This document shows positions 7,803-17,173 of a stretch of 64,000 nucleotides of DNA, in pieces. Below the pieces are notes generated by a model that was given only the letters and a program-made list of their open reading frames with translations, ran no database searches and was not told the origin of the DNA. The DNA is from Thalassobius sp034670005. Its GTDB lineage: Bacteria; Pseudomonadota; Alphaproteobacteria; Rhodobacterales; Rhodobacteraceae. The stretch spans positions 86,521-150,520 of the forward strand of contig NZ_JAXMOH010000010.1 of the NCBI RefSeq assembly GCF_034670005.1, read 5' to 3'. A program made the translations under genes and the position numbers. The number at the start of each line of letters is the position of its first letter. The first letter of the stretch is position 1.

Positions 7803-9005
7803 TTAGCCTCGTGCGCCCAATCCCATCTGCATCATCGTTTTACGAACTGGGGCAAGCGAATAGATCGCGTTTAACCCGACTGCCCGCAGATCACGCAAGG
7901 GACGAGATTGGAGCATCGAAGCACGGTTCAGCAGGTCGATCCCCGCTACTCGTGCGCGCACTTCCGCGTGCCGTCGGCGATTGTAGGTGTCCAGCATCCG
8001 GGCGTCGCCCAACCGTTCCGGCGCAGCTTCGGCCAGTTCCAGCAGCACCCTCATGTCGCCCAGTGACATGTTCAGTCCCTGCGCACCGATCGGGGGCACC
8101 ACATGGGCGGCCTCGGCGACAAGGGCCACGCGTTCGCCCTGCATCCGGTCGGCAACCTGACTGATGATCGGCCAGACGCTGCGGCGCGAGGCCAGTTTCA
8201 GCGGCCCGAACAGTGAACAGGATCGTTCGGTCATCGCGGCTTCGAAATCGTCTTCCGCCAGACTCGCCAGTCGCATTGCTTCTGGCCCGCGTTCCATCCA
8301 GACCACGGCCGAGGACGGCATGCCCTGATAGTCCGGCAGCGGCACCAGCGTGAACGGTCCGCCAGACCGGTGGATCTCGGTCGATACATTCTCATGCGGG
8401 ATCGGATGGGTGACGGCAAAGGCCAGCGCTTTCTGGCCGTAGCGGGTGGTTTTCACCTTGATGCCCATCGCGTTGCGCACCGGTGAATTGCGGCCATCGG
8501 CAGCGATCACCAGACGGCAGGTAACAGAACTGCCATCGCTCAGCCCGACCCGCGCCATCGCGTCGCGGGTGAACACCGATTTGGTTCCGGTGCCAGGGCG
8601 AAATTCGACATTGGGCAGATCGTTCAGCCGCGCCATGAATTCGCGCCGCAAAAGCCAGTTGGACAGGTTCCAGCCAAAAGGCAGATCGGAAAGATCTGTG
8701 GCGTTGAAATCCTTCACCACCCGAGGTTCCGGCTGGGCACCTCCGGCATCGACAATGCGCATGATCTGCAACGGCGCGGCATCCGCTTGGACCCGTTGCC
8801 ACAGACCGGCCTTTTCCAGCAGGGCCTGTGCGGGTTGAAGGAACGCGGTGGTGCGCAGGTCCGACCCTTCGGCATCCCGATCAGTCACCGGCGGGGTCGG
8901 GTCGACACAAAGCACGCTGAACCCGGCCGCGCCGAACACGGCCGCAGCGGTCAATCCGGCGACGCCGCCGCCGGACACCAGAATATCGACATCGTAATTT
9001 TGCAT
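7803..9005 (-). CDS. UbiH/UbiF/COQ6-type ubiquinone hydroxylase
   Basis: A 400-residue class A flavoprotein monooxygenase. The N-terminal FAD Rossmann motif is DILVSGGGVAGLTAAAVFG, the middle motif is AADGRNSPVRNAMG, and the C-terminal FAD motif is AEAAHVVPPIGAQGLNMSLGD (the family's usual GDAAH is AEAAH here). Such enzymes hydroxylate the ubiquinone ring with O2 and NAD(P)H at the inner membrane face. Which ring position it modifies (UbiH, UbiF, UbiL or UbiM role) cannot be decided. It stands alone, with a small membrane protein gene upstream on the same strand. Confidence 0.88.
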   Translation of the reverse strand: MQNYDVDILVSGGGVAGLTAAAVFGAAGFSVLCVDPTPPVTDRDAEGSDLRTTAFLQPAQALLEKAGLWQRVQADAAPLQIMRIVDAGGAQPEPRVVKDFNATDLSDLPFGWNLSNWLLRREFMARLNDLPNVEFRPGTGTKSVFTRDAMARVGLSDGSSVTCRLVIAADGRNSPVRNAMGIKVKTTRYGQKALAFAVTHPIPHENVSTEIHRSGGPFTLVPLPDYQGMPSSAVVWMERGPEAMRLASLAEDDFEAAMTERSCSLFGPLKLASRRSVWPIISQVADRMQGERVALVAEAAHVVPPIGAQGLNMSLGDMRVLLELAEAAPERLGDARMLDTYNRRRHAEVRARVAGIDLLNRASMLQSRPLRDLRAVGLNAIYSLAPVRKTMMQMGLGARG

Positions 9006-9066
9006 CGGACTGCCTCCTGAAGCGGCAGGTTAGACCTATCGGCGGGACAGTCCAAGGGCCATCCTG

Positions 9067-9288
9067 TCACCCTCGGGTAATGGCGATCAGCACGATCCAG
9101 ATCAGCGGCACCGAGGCCAGCGCGGGAATGTACAGGCCCGGAATACCGAACAGGAAAATGGACAGACCCCAGACCAGCAACAGCAGCGCGACGGCAAGCA
9201 GGATCACAGCGTCGCGCGAATTCTTCTTGGGGGCTGCGTCGGATTTGGGGGTGGTGTGGGAAGAATGGGAGGCGTCAGCGAATGTCAT
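9067..9288 (-). CDS. Small membrane protein of unknown function
   Basis: A 73-residue protein with a polar, Ser/Lys-rich N-terminal 30 residues, then two closely spaced hydrophobic segments (AVILLAVALLLLVWGLSIFL and IPALASVPLIWIVLIAI), suggesting a hairpin in the inner membrane. The start at 9288 is chosen because it directly precedes the conserved-looking part; an in-frame ATG at 9330 would add 14 residues, and neither has a clear RBS. It may be cotranscribed with the UbiH-type gene 61 bases downstream. I do not recognise the family. Confidence 0.6.
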   Translation of the reverse strand: MTFADASHSSHTTPKSDAAPKKNSRDAVILLAVALLLLVWGLSIFLFGIPGLYIPALASVPLIWIVLIAITRG

Positions 9289-9396
9289 TTTCGGTTCCGG
9301 TTCAGTTAGAGGTGACCGTTGACATAACATTCATTCGGCCCGCGTGAAGGCGCGGAATCGCCGCAGTGCGGCATCCTGCCCCTCTGGACTTTTGGT

Positions 9397-10041
9397 CTAT
9401 TTGATACGTGCCAGAAACGCAGTCAGATCGTCGGTGTGATGATGGATGTGATCTGCGGCATGGGGTTCGGGGGCAACGTGTACCGTACGCATTCCCATCG
9501 CGTGCGGCGCCGCCAGGTTGCGCGGGTCGTCTTCGAACATCGCGGCGCGGTCCGGTGTGATTCCATCCCGCGCGAAAATCATCTGAAACGCCTCGATTTC
9601 CGGTTTCGGGCGGTATCCGGCATGTTCGACACCATAGACCGCATCGAACAGTCCGGACAGGCCGCGCGCCGCCAGAACCCGTTCGGCATAAGGTGCCGAC
9701 CCATTGGTATAGACGATCTTGCGCCCCGGCAGGTCTTTGATATGGGCGGCTAGCTGGGTATCTGGTTCCAGATGGTCGAGCGATATTTCATGCACATCGA
9801 TCAGGTAAGGATCGGGATCAAGATCGTGTTCGCGCATCAACCCGGCCAAAGTGGTGCCGTAGGTGGTCCAGTAGTGATGCCGCAGCTGATCGGCGCGTTC
9901 GCGGCTGACGCCGAGTTGATCCATCACGTAGCGGATCATCTTCCGCTCGATCTGATCGAACAGGCGGGCCTGGGGCGGATATAGCGTGTTGTCTAGGTCA
10001 AAGACCCATTGATCGACATGGGCGAAATTCGTTTTGGGCAT
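9397..10041 (-). CDS. Pyrimidine 5'-nucleotidase-type HAD phosphatase
   Basis: A 214-residue HAD-superfamily hydrolase. Motif I is WVFDLDNTLYP with the nucleophile Asp15 and Asp17, motif II is VYTNGS, the motif III region is RPKPEIEAF, and motif IV is MFEDDPRNL. The helical cap and the DLDNTLYP start are typical of the Sdt1/pyrimidine 5'-nucleotidase group, which dephosphorylates UMP or CMP. The exact substrate is inference from family resemblance. It is divergent from the GntR gene across a 119-base spacer. Confidence 0.85.
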   Translation of the reverse strand: MPKTNFAHVDQWVFDLDNTLYPPQARLFDQIERKMIRYVMDQLGVSRERADQLRHHYWTTYGTTLAGLMREHDLDPDPYLIDVHEISLDHLEPDTQLAAHIKDLPGRKIVYTNGSAPYAERVLAARGLSGLFDAVYGVEHAGYRPKPEIEAFQMIFARDGITPDRAAMFEDDPRNLAAPHAMGMRTVHVAPEPHAADHIHHHTDDLTAFLARIK

Positions 10042-10160
10042 GGCGCAAACTAGGCCCGCGCGACGAATGGTGCAATATGTCAGGGTTGATTACCAACAAG
10101 GCCTGCGCATAATCTGCGCGGATTATTGCCCGAACGGGCAGGATGGAAGGAGACCGCCCG

Positions 10161-10787
10161 GTGCAAAAGGATGCCTATACGCTGATCCTCGAGGCTATTG
10201 ACACAGGGCTTTACCGTCCTGGGGACCGTCTGGTGGAAAGCGAACTGGCCGACCGCTTCGGGGTGTCTCGCACCCCGATTCGTGAAGCCCTGCAGCGGTT
10301 GGAAACCCAATCCTTGCTGGCGCGGGATGGCCGCAGCCTGATCGTAGCGTCCCTTGATCATAATCAGTTGAGCGAACTGTACGTGGTGCGGTCGGAGCTG
10401 GAAGGTCTGGCCGCGCGTCTGGCGGCGCGGCACGCGACGCAGGAAGAGGTGGATGTTCTGAAAGAAATGGTCTCAGAAGACCGGGCCTTGGTGAACGATC
10501 CGGTAGCTTTGTCGCGCGCCAATCGGCGGTTCCACAAACAGATCCATTTAGCGTCGCATAACCGCTATCTGGTGCAGCAGCTTGATCTGGTGCACCGCAC
10601 CATGGCGTTGATGGCGACGACATCGCTGGCCGCCGAAGGCCGTGGCGAAGGCGCGCTGGCCGAACATACTGCTATCGTCGATGCGATCGAAAAACGCGAC
10701 GAAGACCGTGCCTATTCAGCGCTCAAGGCTCATATATCAAAGGCGTTCACCACCCGTCTTAAGCAGGATTCTCTTTCCAATATCTGA
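10161..10787 (+). CDS. GntR-family (FCD) transcriptional regulator
   Basis: A 208-residue protein with an N-terminal GntR winged helix (RPGDRLVESELADRFGVSRT, then PIREALQRLETQSLL) and an all-helical FCD effector domain from about residue 80 (RSELEGLAARLAARHA, NRRFHKQIHLASHN, LAEHTAIVDAIEKRD). The His residues in the FCD part suit metal or carboxylate binding. The GTG at 10161 is chosen because GAAGGAG lies eight bases upstream; an ATG at 10143 would sit upstream of that RBS. Its 3' end overlaps the convergent glycosyltransferase gene by 51 bases. Targets are unknown. Confidence 0.88.
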   Translation: MQKDAYTLILEAIDTGLYRPGDRLVESELADRFGVSRTPIREALQRLETQSLLARDGRSLIVASLDHNQLSELYVVRSELEGLAARLAARHATQEEVDVLKEMVSEDRALVNDPVALSRANRRFHKQIHLASHNRYLVQQLDLVHRTMALMATTSLAAEGRGEGALAEHTAIVDAIEKRDEDRAYSALKAHISKAFTTRLKQDSLSNI

Positions 10788-12668
10788 CCGGCTGAACTCC
10801 GATGTTTCAGGCTTTGGCTGGGGCGTGCCCGGGGGCAGCGACAGCCCGTGCTTTGTCTTGTCCCAGTAGAACGGCTGAAACACCAGTTCGAAAATCGCTT
10901 TGTAGGCAGCAAGAACACCTAGCGGAAAATAGAGATGCAAAGTCGGCAGCCAGGGCAGTAAATGCCGGTGATCCGGACCTGACACCGCTTTGATCGCATA
11001 CCCGACACTGCAGATTTCAACGGCAAAAAAACAATAGCTGGTGGCGCGTAGCAGACCCGGGGCGACAAAACCGGTCAGCGGATGCGGCAGGCCGAACACC
11101 AGCAGCCAGCACGACCACAGTAGCGGGGCCAACAGAAACTGAGACAGAGCCGTGATGAAATGCAGCTGGAAACCAAGGAATTTCCATGCACCAAGCTGCT
11201 GCAGCAAAGTTGCCGGGTTTCGCATATGCACCAGATAGGTAACCATATACCCTTTCAGCCAGCGCGACCGCTGCTTGACCCAGGGCAGGAGGTGGCAATT
11301 GGCTTCCTCGCTGGTGGTGGTCTCTAGCATTTCGGTGCGATAACCATGCCGGGCCAGACGGAAACCCAGATCGGCATCTTCCGTGACGTTAAATGCGTCC
11401 CAGCCGCCCAGACGCTCCAACACGTTTCGGCGGAAAAACAAAGTGGTCCCACCCAGAGGAATGGCAAAACCAAGCCGCGCCATGCCCGGCATAAGCACCC
11501 GGAACCAAGTGGCATATTCCGCGGTGAAACAGCGAGCCAGCCAGTTTTGCCGGGAGTTGTAGTAATCCAGCACCCCTTGCAGGCAAACGACATCCTTCGC
11601 TGCGGTTCTGAAGTGATCGACAACTTTCTCGATTTGATCCGGGTCGGGCGCGTCTTCGGCATCAAAGATGCCAACGATGTCGCCGCGACAGAAATCGAGC
11701 GCATAATTCATCGCCCGTGGTTTGGTCCTTGGTTGACCATCCGGCACGGTCACCACCCGCATCCAGCTCGGCAGGTCCGCCACGGACAGGGCTTTTTTCG
11801 TCGTCAGATCGTTTTCTTCCAGGATCAGCACTACGTCGAGCAACGATTTGGGATAGCTCAACTGCTGTAGCCGGTTGACCAGAACATGAGCCACCTCGCT
11901 TTCCTTAAACAGCGGCACAAGGATGGACACTTTGGGTCGTTTAACCGGGTGCTCTGGTGGGGGCTGTGGCGAAGGGGCAGGGCGGGTCAACAGGGACAGA
12001 AAGGATGCCATTTTCATCGCCGCAGTGATGAGCAGGGTGAAACAAGCCCAAAGGGTCAGGGTGGCAAAAACCGCTTCGGGAGCCTGCGCGGTCACCAGAA
12101 TCAACAGCGCCACGAAAAGGGCCGTGAACACGATGCGTCGGTGCGGATACTGGCCCCAATTGCGGCAGCTTTCCTTGCTATTGACGCGGGTCGCGGCGGC
12201 ATCTGTCAGGTGGGAGCGGAAATGATCCGCCAGCCGGTCCTGAATCGCCTGTTCCTGCGCCAGCGCCCAATCGATGCCGCGCACGCGCCCTTTAAACCCC
12301 AAATCGAAAATGCCCACTTTGCCGGGGCGGCTGGTCGCGATCTGGACGCGACCGTTTTTCAGTCGCAGCGGCAGGGTCGCGTGTTTCAGGCACAGACGCG
12401 GGTCGAACCGGTTCAACAGGGCGGGATCCGGGACAAGTTCGGCGGCTTCGAGATAGTCAAGGTCGAGCCAATCAGCATGGTGCCGCTGCGCTTCGTTTTC
12501 TTCCAGCACTTGCTGCGCGACAAGAATATCGCAAAGCGAACAGTCGGCCAGTGCCATTTCGCCATAAGCGGCCAGAAGCTGAGCCGCAGATAAAACCCCG
12601 CGATCCAGCAAAAACTGCCCGAAATTCCGCGATCTTTTCCTGTGGTCGATGCGTTGAGCGGCATACAT
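10737..12668 (-). CDS. Family 2 glycosyltransferase with N-terminal MshEN-like domain
   Basis: A 643-residue membrane glycosyltransferase. Residues about 14-140 resemble the MshEN/GspE N-terminal domain (RNFGQFLLDRGVLSAAQLL, then PLRLKNGRVQIATSRP), which binds cyclic di-GMP in several proteins. Two TM segments follow near 190-230. A GT-A domain then starts at VSILVPLFKESEV, with DAEDAP as the DxD-like motif, TEDADLG, and QRSRW (residues 466-470) as the processive-transferase QxxRW signature. More TM segments lie near the C-terminus. It probably makes or exports an exopolysaccharide; polymer and donor sugar are unknown. The start at 12668 has GGAGG eight bases upstream; an ATG at 12707 does not. 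No polysaccharide partners are adjacent. Confidence 0.85.
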   Translation of the reverse strand: MYAAQRIDHRKRSRNFGQFLLDRGVLSAAQLLAAYGEMALADCSLCDILVAQQVLEENEAQRHHADWLDLDYLEAAELVPDPALLNRFDPRLCLKHATLPLRLKNGRVQIATSRPGKVGIFDLGFKGRVRGIDWALAQEQAIQDRLADHFRSHLTDAAATRVNSKESCRNWGQYPHRRIVFTALFVALLILVTAQAPEAVFATLTLWACFTLLITAAMKMASFLSLLTRPAPSPQPPPEHPVKRPKVSILVPLFKESEVAHVLVNRLQQLSYPKSLLDVVLILEENDLTTKKALSVADLPSWMRVVTVPDGQPRTKPRAMNYALDFCRGDIVGIFDAEDAPDPDQIEKVVDHFRTAAKDVVCLQGVLDYYNSRQNWLARCFTAEYATWFRVLMPGMARLGFAIPLGGTTLFFRRNVLERLGGWDAFNVTEDADLGFRLARHGYRTEMLETTTSEEANCHLLPWVKQRSRWLKGYMVTYLVHMRNPATLLQQLGAWKFLGFQLHFITALSQFLLAPLLWSCWLLVFGLPHPLTGFVAPGLLRATSYCFFAVEICSVGYAIKAVSGPDHRHLLPWLPTLHLYFPLGVLAAYKAIFELVFQPFYWDKTKHGLSLPPGTPQPKPETSEFSRSDIGKRILLKTGGERL

Positions 12669-12745
12669 ATTCTGCGCCTCCGGGAGCAATTGCTCAGGAG
12701 ACAGCATCGCGCCGCACGGTTAATGCGCGGTTAAGCAGTTTTTAG

Positions 12746-13906
12746 TCAGGCTTTGACTCGCGCGGTCATTGAGTCCGCAAACCGTTCGAACAGGTAAAAA
12801 CTATCCTGCGGTCCGGGGCTGGCTTCGGGGTGGTGCTGCACAGAAAAGACCGGTCGGTCGGCCAGGCGGATACCACAATTTGAGCCATCGAACAGCGAAA
12901 TATGTGTCTCGACAACGCCCTCGGGCAGGGTCTGGCTGTCGACTGCGAAACCGTGGTTCATCGAGGTGATTTCCACCTTGCCGGTTTCATGTTCCTTGAC
13001 CGGGTGATTGGCGCCGTGATGGCCGTGGTTCATCTTGATGGTCTTGGCGCCAAGCGCCAGCGCCAGCATCTGGTGGCCCAGACAGATACCAAAGACCGGC
13101 AGATTGGCCGCCAGAATACCCTTGATCATCGGCACTGCGTAAACCCCTGTCGCCGCCGGGTCGCCCGGGCCGTTTGACAGGAAAACCCCATCGGGACCAT
13201 GCGCCAAAACCTCTTCTGTCGTGGCGGTGGCGGGCACGACAGTCACGTCACACCCGGCCGAGGCAAGGCAGCGCAGGATATTGCGTTTGGCACCGAAATC
13301 GATGGCGACGACCTTGTGCTTGGGCGCGGTCTGACGGCTGTAGCCTTCGGGCCAGGCCCACCGCATTTCGTCCCAGCGATAGGATTGCGCGCAGGTCACG
13401 TCCTTGGCCAGATCCATGCCTTCGAGCCCCGCAAAGTCGCGCGCCTTGGCAACCAGCGCCTCGATGTCGAAATTGCCCTCGGGATCGTGTTGCAGCGCGA
13501 CATGCGGCGCGCCCTGCTGGCGGATCGCCCGGGTCAGTCGGCGGGTGTCGATGCCGCCGATGGCAATCCGGCCCCGGCTGGTCAGCCATTCAGTCAGCGT
13601 CTGTGCCGCGCGCCAGTTGCTGGGCTCGGTCGGGTCCCATTTCACCACCATGCCGGATGCGACCGGATTAGCAGTTTCGTCATCATCCGGGTTGACGCCC
13701 ACATTGCCCACATGCGGGAAGGTGAAGGTCACGATCTGCCCGGCATAGGAAGGGTCGGTCATGATTTCCTGATAGCCGGTCATCGCAGTGTTGAAACACA
13801 GCTCGGCTTGCGCGGTGCCGGTCGCGCCAAACCCCTTGCCATAAAAAATCGTGCCATCGGCAAGAGCGAGGCAGGCGGTCGGACGGGTATCGGTCTGCTG
13901 GGCCAT
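12746..13906 (-). CDS. carA: Carbamoyl-phosphate synthase, small subunit
   Basis: A 386-residue glutaminase subunit that passes ammonia to CarB for pyrimidine and arginine synthesis. The N-terminal CPSase domain has ALADGTIFYGKGFGA and FNTAMTGYQEIMTDPSYAGQ. The class I glutamine amidotransferase domain has VFLSNGPGDP, the nucleophile Cys in VFGICLGHQML and the His-Glu of VQHHPEASPGP. The start at 13906 has a GGAGA RBS; an in-frame upstream ATG at 13969 would add residues not seen in the family. carB is not in the window. It is divergent from yqeY. Confidence 0.97.
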   Translation of the reverse strand: MAQQTDTRPTACLALADGTIFYGKGFGATGTAQAELCFNTAMTGYQEIMTDPSYAGQIVTFTFPHVGNVGVNPDDDETANPVASGMVVKWDPTEPSNWRAAQTLTEWLTSRGRIAIGGIDTRRLTRAIRQQGAPHVALQHDPEGNFDIEALVAKARDFAGLEGMDLAKDVTCAQSYRWDEMRWAWPEGYSRQTAPKHKVVAIDFGAKRNILRCLASAGCDVTVVPATATTEEVLAHGPDGVFLSNGPGDPAATGVYAVPMIKGILAANLPVFGICLGHQMLALALGAKTIKMNHGHHGANHPVKEHETGKVEITSMNHGFAVDSQTLPEGVVETHISLFDGSNCGIRLADRPVFSVQHHPEASPGPQDSFYLFERFADSMTARVKA

Positions 13907-14104
13907 GGGCTTTCTCCGGCGATCTGGGCAAATTGGCGGATATCTACGGCTGGCCGGACAGGGGGTCAAGGCCCCGCGCTGTGAAAACCCACGGCTTTGG
14001 GGTCTGTTTTGGCGCTTGCAGGGAGGCGCAAGCGGACAGGTTGTCAGTCCGGCTGCAATTGACTAGGGTCGGCGGCTATCGAAACCCCTAGGGGAAGGGA
14101 TCAA

Positions 14105-14563
14105 ATGGGTATGCGCGAACGGGTCACAACGGCCCTGAAACAAGCCATGAAGGACAAAGCCACGCTACGGTTGGCGACTTTGCGCCTGATCAATGCCGCG
14201 ATCAAGGATCGCGATATCGCGGAACGCGGCAATGGGAATGAAGACGGCGTTGGCGATACCGAAGTGCTGGCGATTCTGGGAAAGATGGCCAAACAACGCC
14301 AGGAAAGCGCGCGCCAATATGAAGAAGCCGGGCGGCTCGACCTTGCTGAACGGGAACTGGCCGAGATCGAAGTGATCGAGGATTTCCTGCCGCGCAAGCT
14401 GAACGAGGACGAGGTTGCGAAAGCAATTGACGCTATCATTTCCGATGTCGGTGCCGATTCGATCCGCGACATGGGCAAGATCATGGGCGCATTGAAGGCC
14501 AAATATACCGGCCAGATGGATTTCGGGTCGGTCGGGCCAATGGTCAAGGACCGGCTGTCCTGA
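14105..14563 (+). CDS. GatB/YqeY domain protein
   Basis: A 152-residue all-helical protein of the YqeY family, which shares its fold with the tRNA-binding tail of GatB. It starts MGMRERVTTALKQAMK and ends with the conserved MGKIMGALKAKYTGQMDFG, followed by VGPMVKDRLS. The family is thought to be tRNA-linked but the cellular role is not settled. In many alphaproteobacteria it lies opposite carA, as here, near dnaG/rpoD; those two are not in this window. Confidence 0.92.
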   Translation: MGMRERVTTALKQAMKDKATLRLATLRLINAAIKDRDIAERGNGNEDGVGDTEVLAILGKMAKQRQESARQYEEAGRLDLAERELAEIEVIEDFLPRKLNEDEVAKAIDAIISDVGADSIRDMGKIMGALKAKYTGQMDFGSVGPMVKDRLS

Positions 14564-14588
14564 CAGCCGGTACAATAAGCAAGTATAC

Positions 14589-14616
14589 AAAACCCCGCCC
14601 ATCGTGGCGGGGTTTT
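14589..14616. terminator. Bidirectional terminator between yqeY and the HI0933-type gene
   Basis: A perfect 11-bp stem (14589-14599 with 14606-14616) and a 6-base loop. AAAA opens the left arm and TTTT closes the right arm, so it serves both convergent genes. Confidence 0.85.
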
Positions 14617-14665
14617 GATTTTGGCAAACTGACATTGGATGTCCGGGCCGATTTGGCCTGTGGGC

Positions 14666-15847
14666 TCAGCCTTGCGCTGTGATCGACGACCCGGCGGCAA
14701 AACCCGACGACCATGCCCATTGGAAATTGAACCCGCCGAGCCAGCCAGTCACATCGACGCATTCACCGATGAAATAGAGCCCTGGAACGGTCTTGGACAT
14801 CATCGTTTTGGACGATAGCCCGTCTGTATCGATCCCGCCCAATGTGACTTCGGCGGTGCGATAGCCCTCCGATCCGGTCGGGACCAGGTCCCACCCGGTC
14901 AGTCGGTCACATAGCGTGCGCAGAGCGGTGTCGCTCTGATCTGCGAGATTGCCGCTCAACTTCCAGTCGTCCACCAGATGTTCGGCCAGCCGTGACGGCA
15001 GCATTTGGGCCAAAACCGTCGACAGGTTCTTGCGACCGGCCTGTTGACGCTGGCTGCGCAAGGTTTCGTATGGATCGGAATTGGGAAACAGGTTGATCCG
15101 GACCGTGTCGCCTTCGCGCCAATAGGATGAAATTTGCAGGATCGCCGGACCTGACAGCCCACGATGGGTAAATAGCATCGCTTCGTCGAAGCTGGTGTTG
15201 TTGCAACTGACGCGCACGGGCAGGGCAACACCTGCCAACCCGGCAAAACGCCCGTCGGGGAAGGTCAGCGGCACCAGCCCGGGGCGGGTTTGGGTCAGCG
15301 CATGACCGAATTGCCGTGCAATGTCATAGGCCAGACCGGTTGCCCCCATCTTGGGGATGGATTTGCCTCCCGTCGCGATCACCAGATTTTGGCAATCAAC
15401 GGTTTTCTGTGCGCTTTGGTTTTCGATTGTCAGCCGGAACCCGGTTTCGGTCTTGTTGACCGAGGTGATCTTGGTTTGCAGCCACATCGTGGCCCTTGTC
15501 TGTGCCATTTCGTCCAACAGCATGGCAACGATCTGCTTTGCGCTGTCATCGCAAAACAGTTGGCCCAGCGTCTTTTCATGCCAACCAATTCCGTGTCGCC
15601 CGACCAGATCGAGAAAATCCCACTGCGTGTAGCGCGCCAGCGCTGACTTGGCGAAATGCGGGTTCTGGCTAAGAAAATTTGCGGGCCCGGCGTGTAAATT
15701 GGTGAAATTGCAGCGCCCGCCGCCGGAGATGCGGATCTTTTCCCCCGGCGCCTTGGCGTGGTCCAGAACCAGAACATCGCGTCCGGCATGGATCGCGCAC
15801 ATCATGCCGGCGGCTCCGGCACCGAGGATGATCGTTTCAAATTGCAT
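14666..15847 (-). CDS. HI0933/BaiN-type FAD-dependent oxidoreductase
   Basis: A 393-residue flavoprotein of the HI0933 family (annotated in databases as aminoacetone oxidase-like or BaiN-like). The N-terminal FAD motif is ILGAGAAGMMCA. The family signature GEKIRISGGGRCNFTNLHAG is at about 45-65, VIATGGKSIPKMGATG in the middle, and the C-terminal PGLYFIGECVDVTGWLGG and NFQWAWSSGFAAG close the fold. The physiological substrate of most members is unknown. The start at 15847 is used because the frame upstream is not conserved-looking. It is divergent from ftsW. Confidence 0.88.
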   Translation of the reverse strand: MQFETIILGAGAAGMMCAIHAGRDVLVLDHAKAPGEKIRISGGGRCNFTNLHAGPANFLSQNPHFAKSALARYTQWDFLDLVGRHGIGWHEKTLGQLFCDDSAKQIVAMLLDEMAQTRATMWLQTKITSVNKTETGFRLTIENQSAQKTVDCQNLVIATGGKSIPKMGATGLAYDIARQFGHALTQTRPGLVPLTFPDGRFAGLAGVALPVRVSCNNTSFDEAMLFTHRGLSGPAILQISSYWREGDTVRINLFPNSDPYETLRSQRQQAGRKNLSTVLAQMLPSRLAEHLVDDWKLSGNLADQSDTALRTLCDRLTGWDLVPTGSEGYRTAEVTLGGIDTDGLSSKTMMSKTVPGLYFIGECVDVTGWLGGFNFQWAWSSGFAAGSSITAQG

Positions 15848-15995
15848 GGTTGCGGGCCTGCCCGAAACCACCGCTTTTGACAAGGGTGCGCTGCAATCAG
15901 GCGCTCAAAAAGCTGGTCAGCGAATCGCATTCGCGCTAAACTGCGACCCAGACCCCGAAAACGGGGCGATGTTGAGGCAGATACGGCGGTAACCC

Positions 15996-17162
15996 ATGAC
16001 GGCAATGGTGCATGGTTCCACCCCTTTACGGGATGTGGAACCGGTTCTTCCAAAATGGTGGCGGACAATCGACAAGTGGACGATGTCCTGCATTCTGATC
16101 CTGTTCGGGGTTGGGCTTCTTCTGGGCTTTGCGGCGTCGCCGCCGCTGGCGGAAAAGAATGGCTTTGCGCCCTTTCATTACGTGCAGAAACAAGCCTTTT
16201 TCGGAGGACTGGCGCTCACAGCGATGTTCCTCACCTCGATGATGACGCCGACACTGGTCCGGCGTCTGGCGGTGCTGGGCTTCACGGTCTCCTTGTTGGC
16301 CGTGCTGGCGCTACCGATCTTCGGGACCGATTTCGGCAAAGGCGCGGTGCGCTGGTATTCGCTGGGCTTTGCCAGCGTGCAGCCGTCGGAATTCCTCAAG
16401 CCCGGTTTCGTGGTGGTGGCGGCGTGGCTGCTGGCTTCGGCGCAGGAAATCAACGGGCCGCCGGGGCGGATGTGGTCGTTCTTACTGACCGTTTTCATCG
16501 TCTTCGTGCTGGCGTTGCAACCCGATTTCGGTCAGGCTTCGCTCATCCTGTTTGGCTGGGGCGTGATGTATTTCGTCGCTGGTGCGCCGATGCTGCTGCT
16601 GGTCGGTATGGCCGGGATGGTGGTGCTGGCAGGCAGCTTTGCCTATGGCAATTCGGAACATTTCGCGCGCCGGATCGACGGGTTCCTCAATCCCGATATC
16701 GATCCCACCACGCAGTTGGGCTATGCCACCAATGCAATCCGCGAAGGCGGTTTTTTTGGGGTTGGCGTCGGCGAAGGTCAGGTGAAATGGTCGCTGCCTG
16801 ACGCCCATACGGATTTCATCATCGCGGTGGCGGCAGAAGAATACGGGCTGATACTGGTGCTGTTCATCATCGGGCTTTTTTCCCTGATCGTGCTTCGGTC
16901 GTTTTACCGGCTGGTGAAGGAACGCGATCCGTTCATCCGGTTGGCCGGAACCGGGCTGGCGGCGATGTTCTGCGTTCAGGCTCTGGTCAATATGGGTGTG
17001 GCGGTGCGTCTGCTGCCTGCCAAGGGGATGACATTGCCCTTTGTCAGCTATGGCGGTTCATCTTTGATCGCCGGTGGTATCGCAGTGGGCATGTTGCTGG
17101 CCTTCACCCGGACCCGACCGCAGGGGGAAATCGGCGATATTCTGCGCGGACGCTTGCGGTGA
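15996..17162 (+). CDS. ftsW: Septal peptidoglycan polymerase FtsW
   Basis: A 388-residue SEDS-family glycosyltransferase that polymerises lipid II at the division septum with FtsI. It has about ten TM segments. Signature stretches are RWYSLGFASVQPSEFLKPGF, LALQPDFGQASLI, the catalytic-Asp region DAHTDFIIAVAAEEYG, and the C-terminal MTLPFVSYGGSSLIAGG. Here it heads the division cluster; upstream is the divergent HI0933-type gene instead of murD. Confidence 0.95.
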   Translation: MTAMVHGSTPLRDVEPVLPKWWRTIDKWTMSCILILFGVGLLLGFAASPPLAEKNGFAPFHYVQKQAFFGGLALTAMFLTSMMTPTLVRRLAVLGFTVSLLAVLALPIFGTDFGKGAVRWYSLGFASVQPSEFLKPGFVVVAAWLLASAQEINGPPGRMWSFLLTVFIVFVLALQPDFGQASLILFGWGVMYFVAGAPMLLLVGMAGMVVLAGSFAYGNSEHFARRIDGFLNPDIDPTTQLGYATNAIREGGFFGVGVGEGQVKWSLPDAHTDFIIAVAAEEYGLILVLFIIGLFSLIVLRSFYRLVKERDPFIRLAGTGLAAMFCVQALVNMGVAVRLLPAKGMTLPFVSYGGSSLIAGGIAVGMLLAFTRTRPQGEIGDILRGRLR

Positions 17163-17173
17163 CGCGATCTTCC

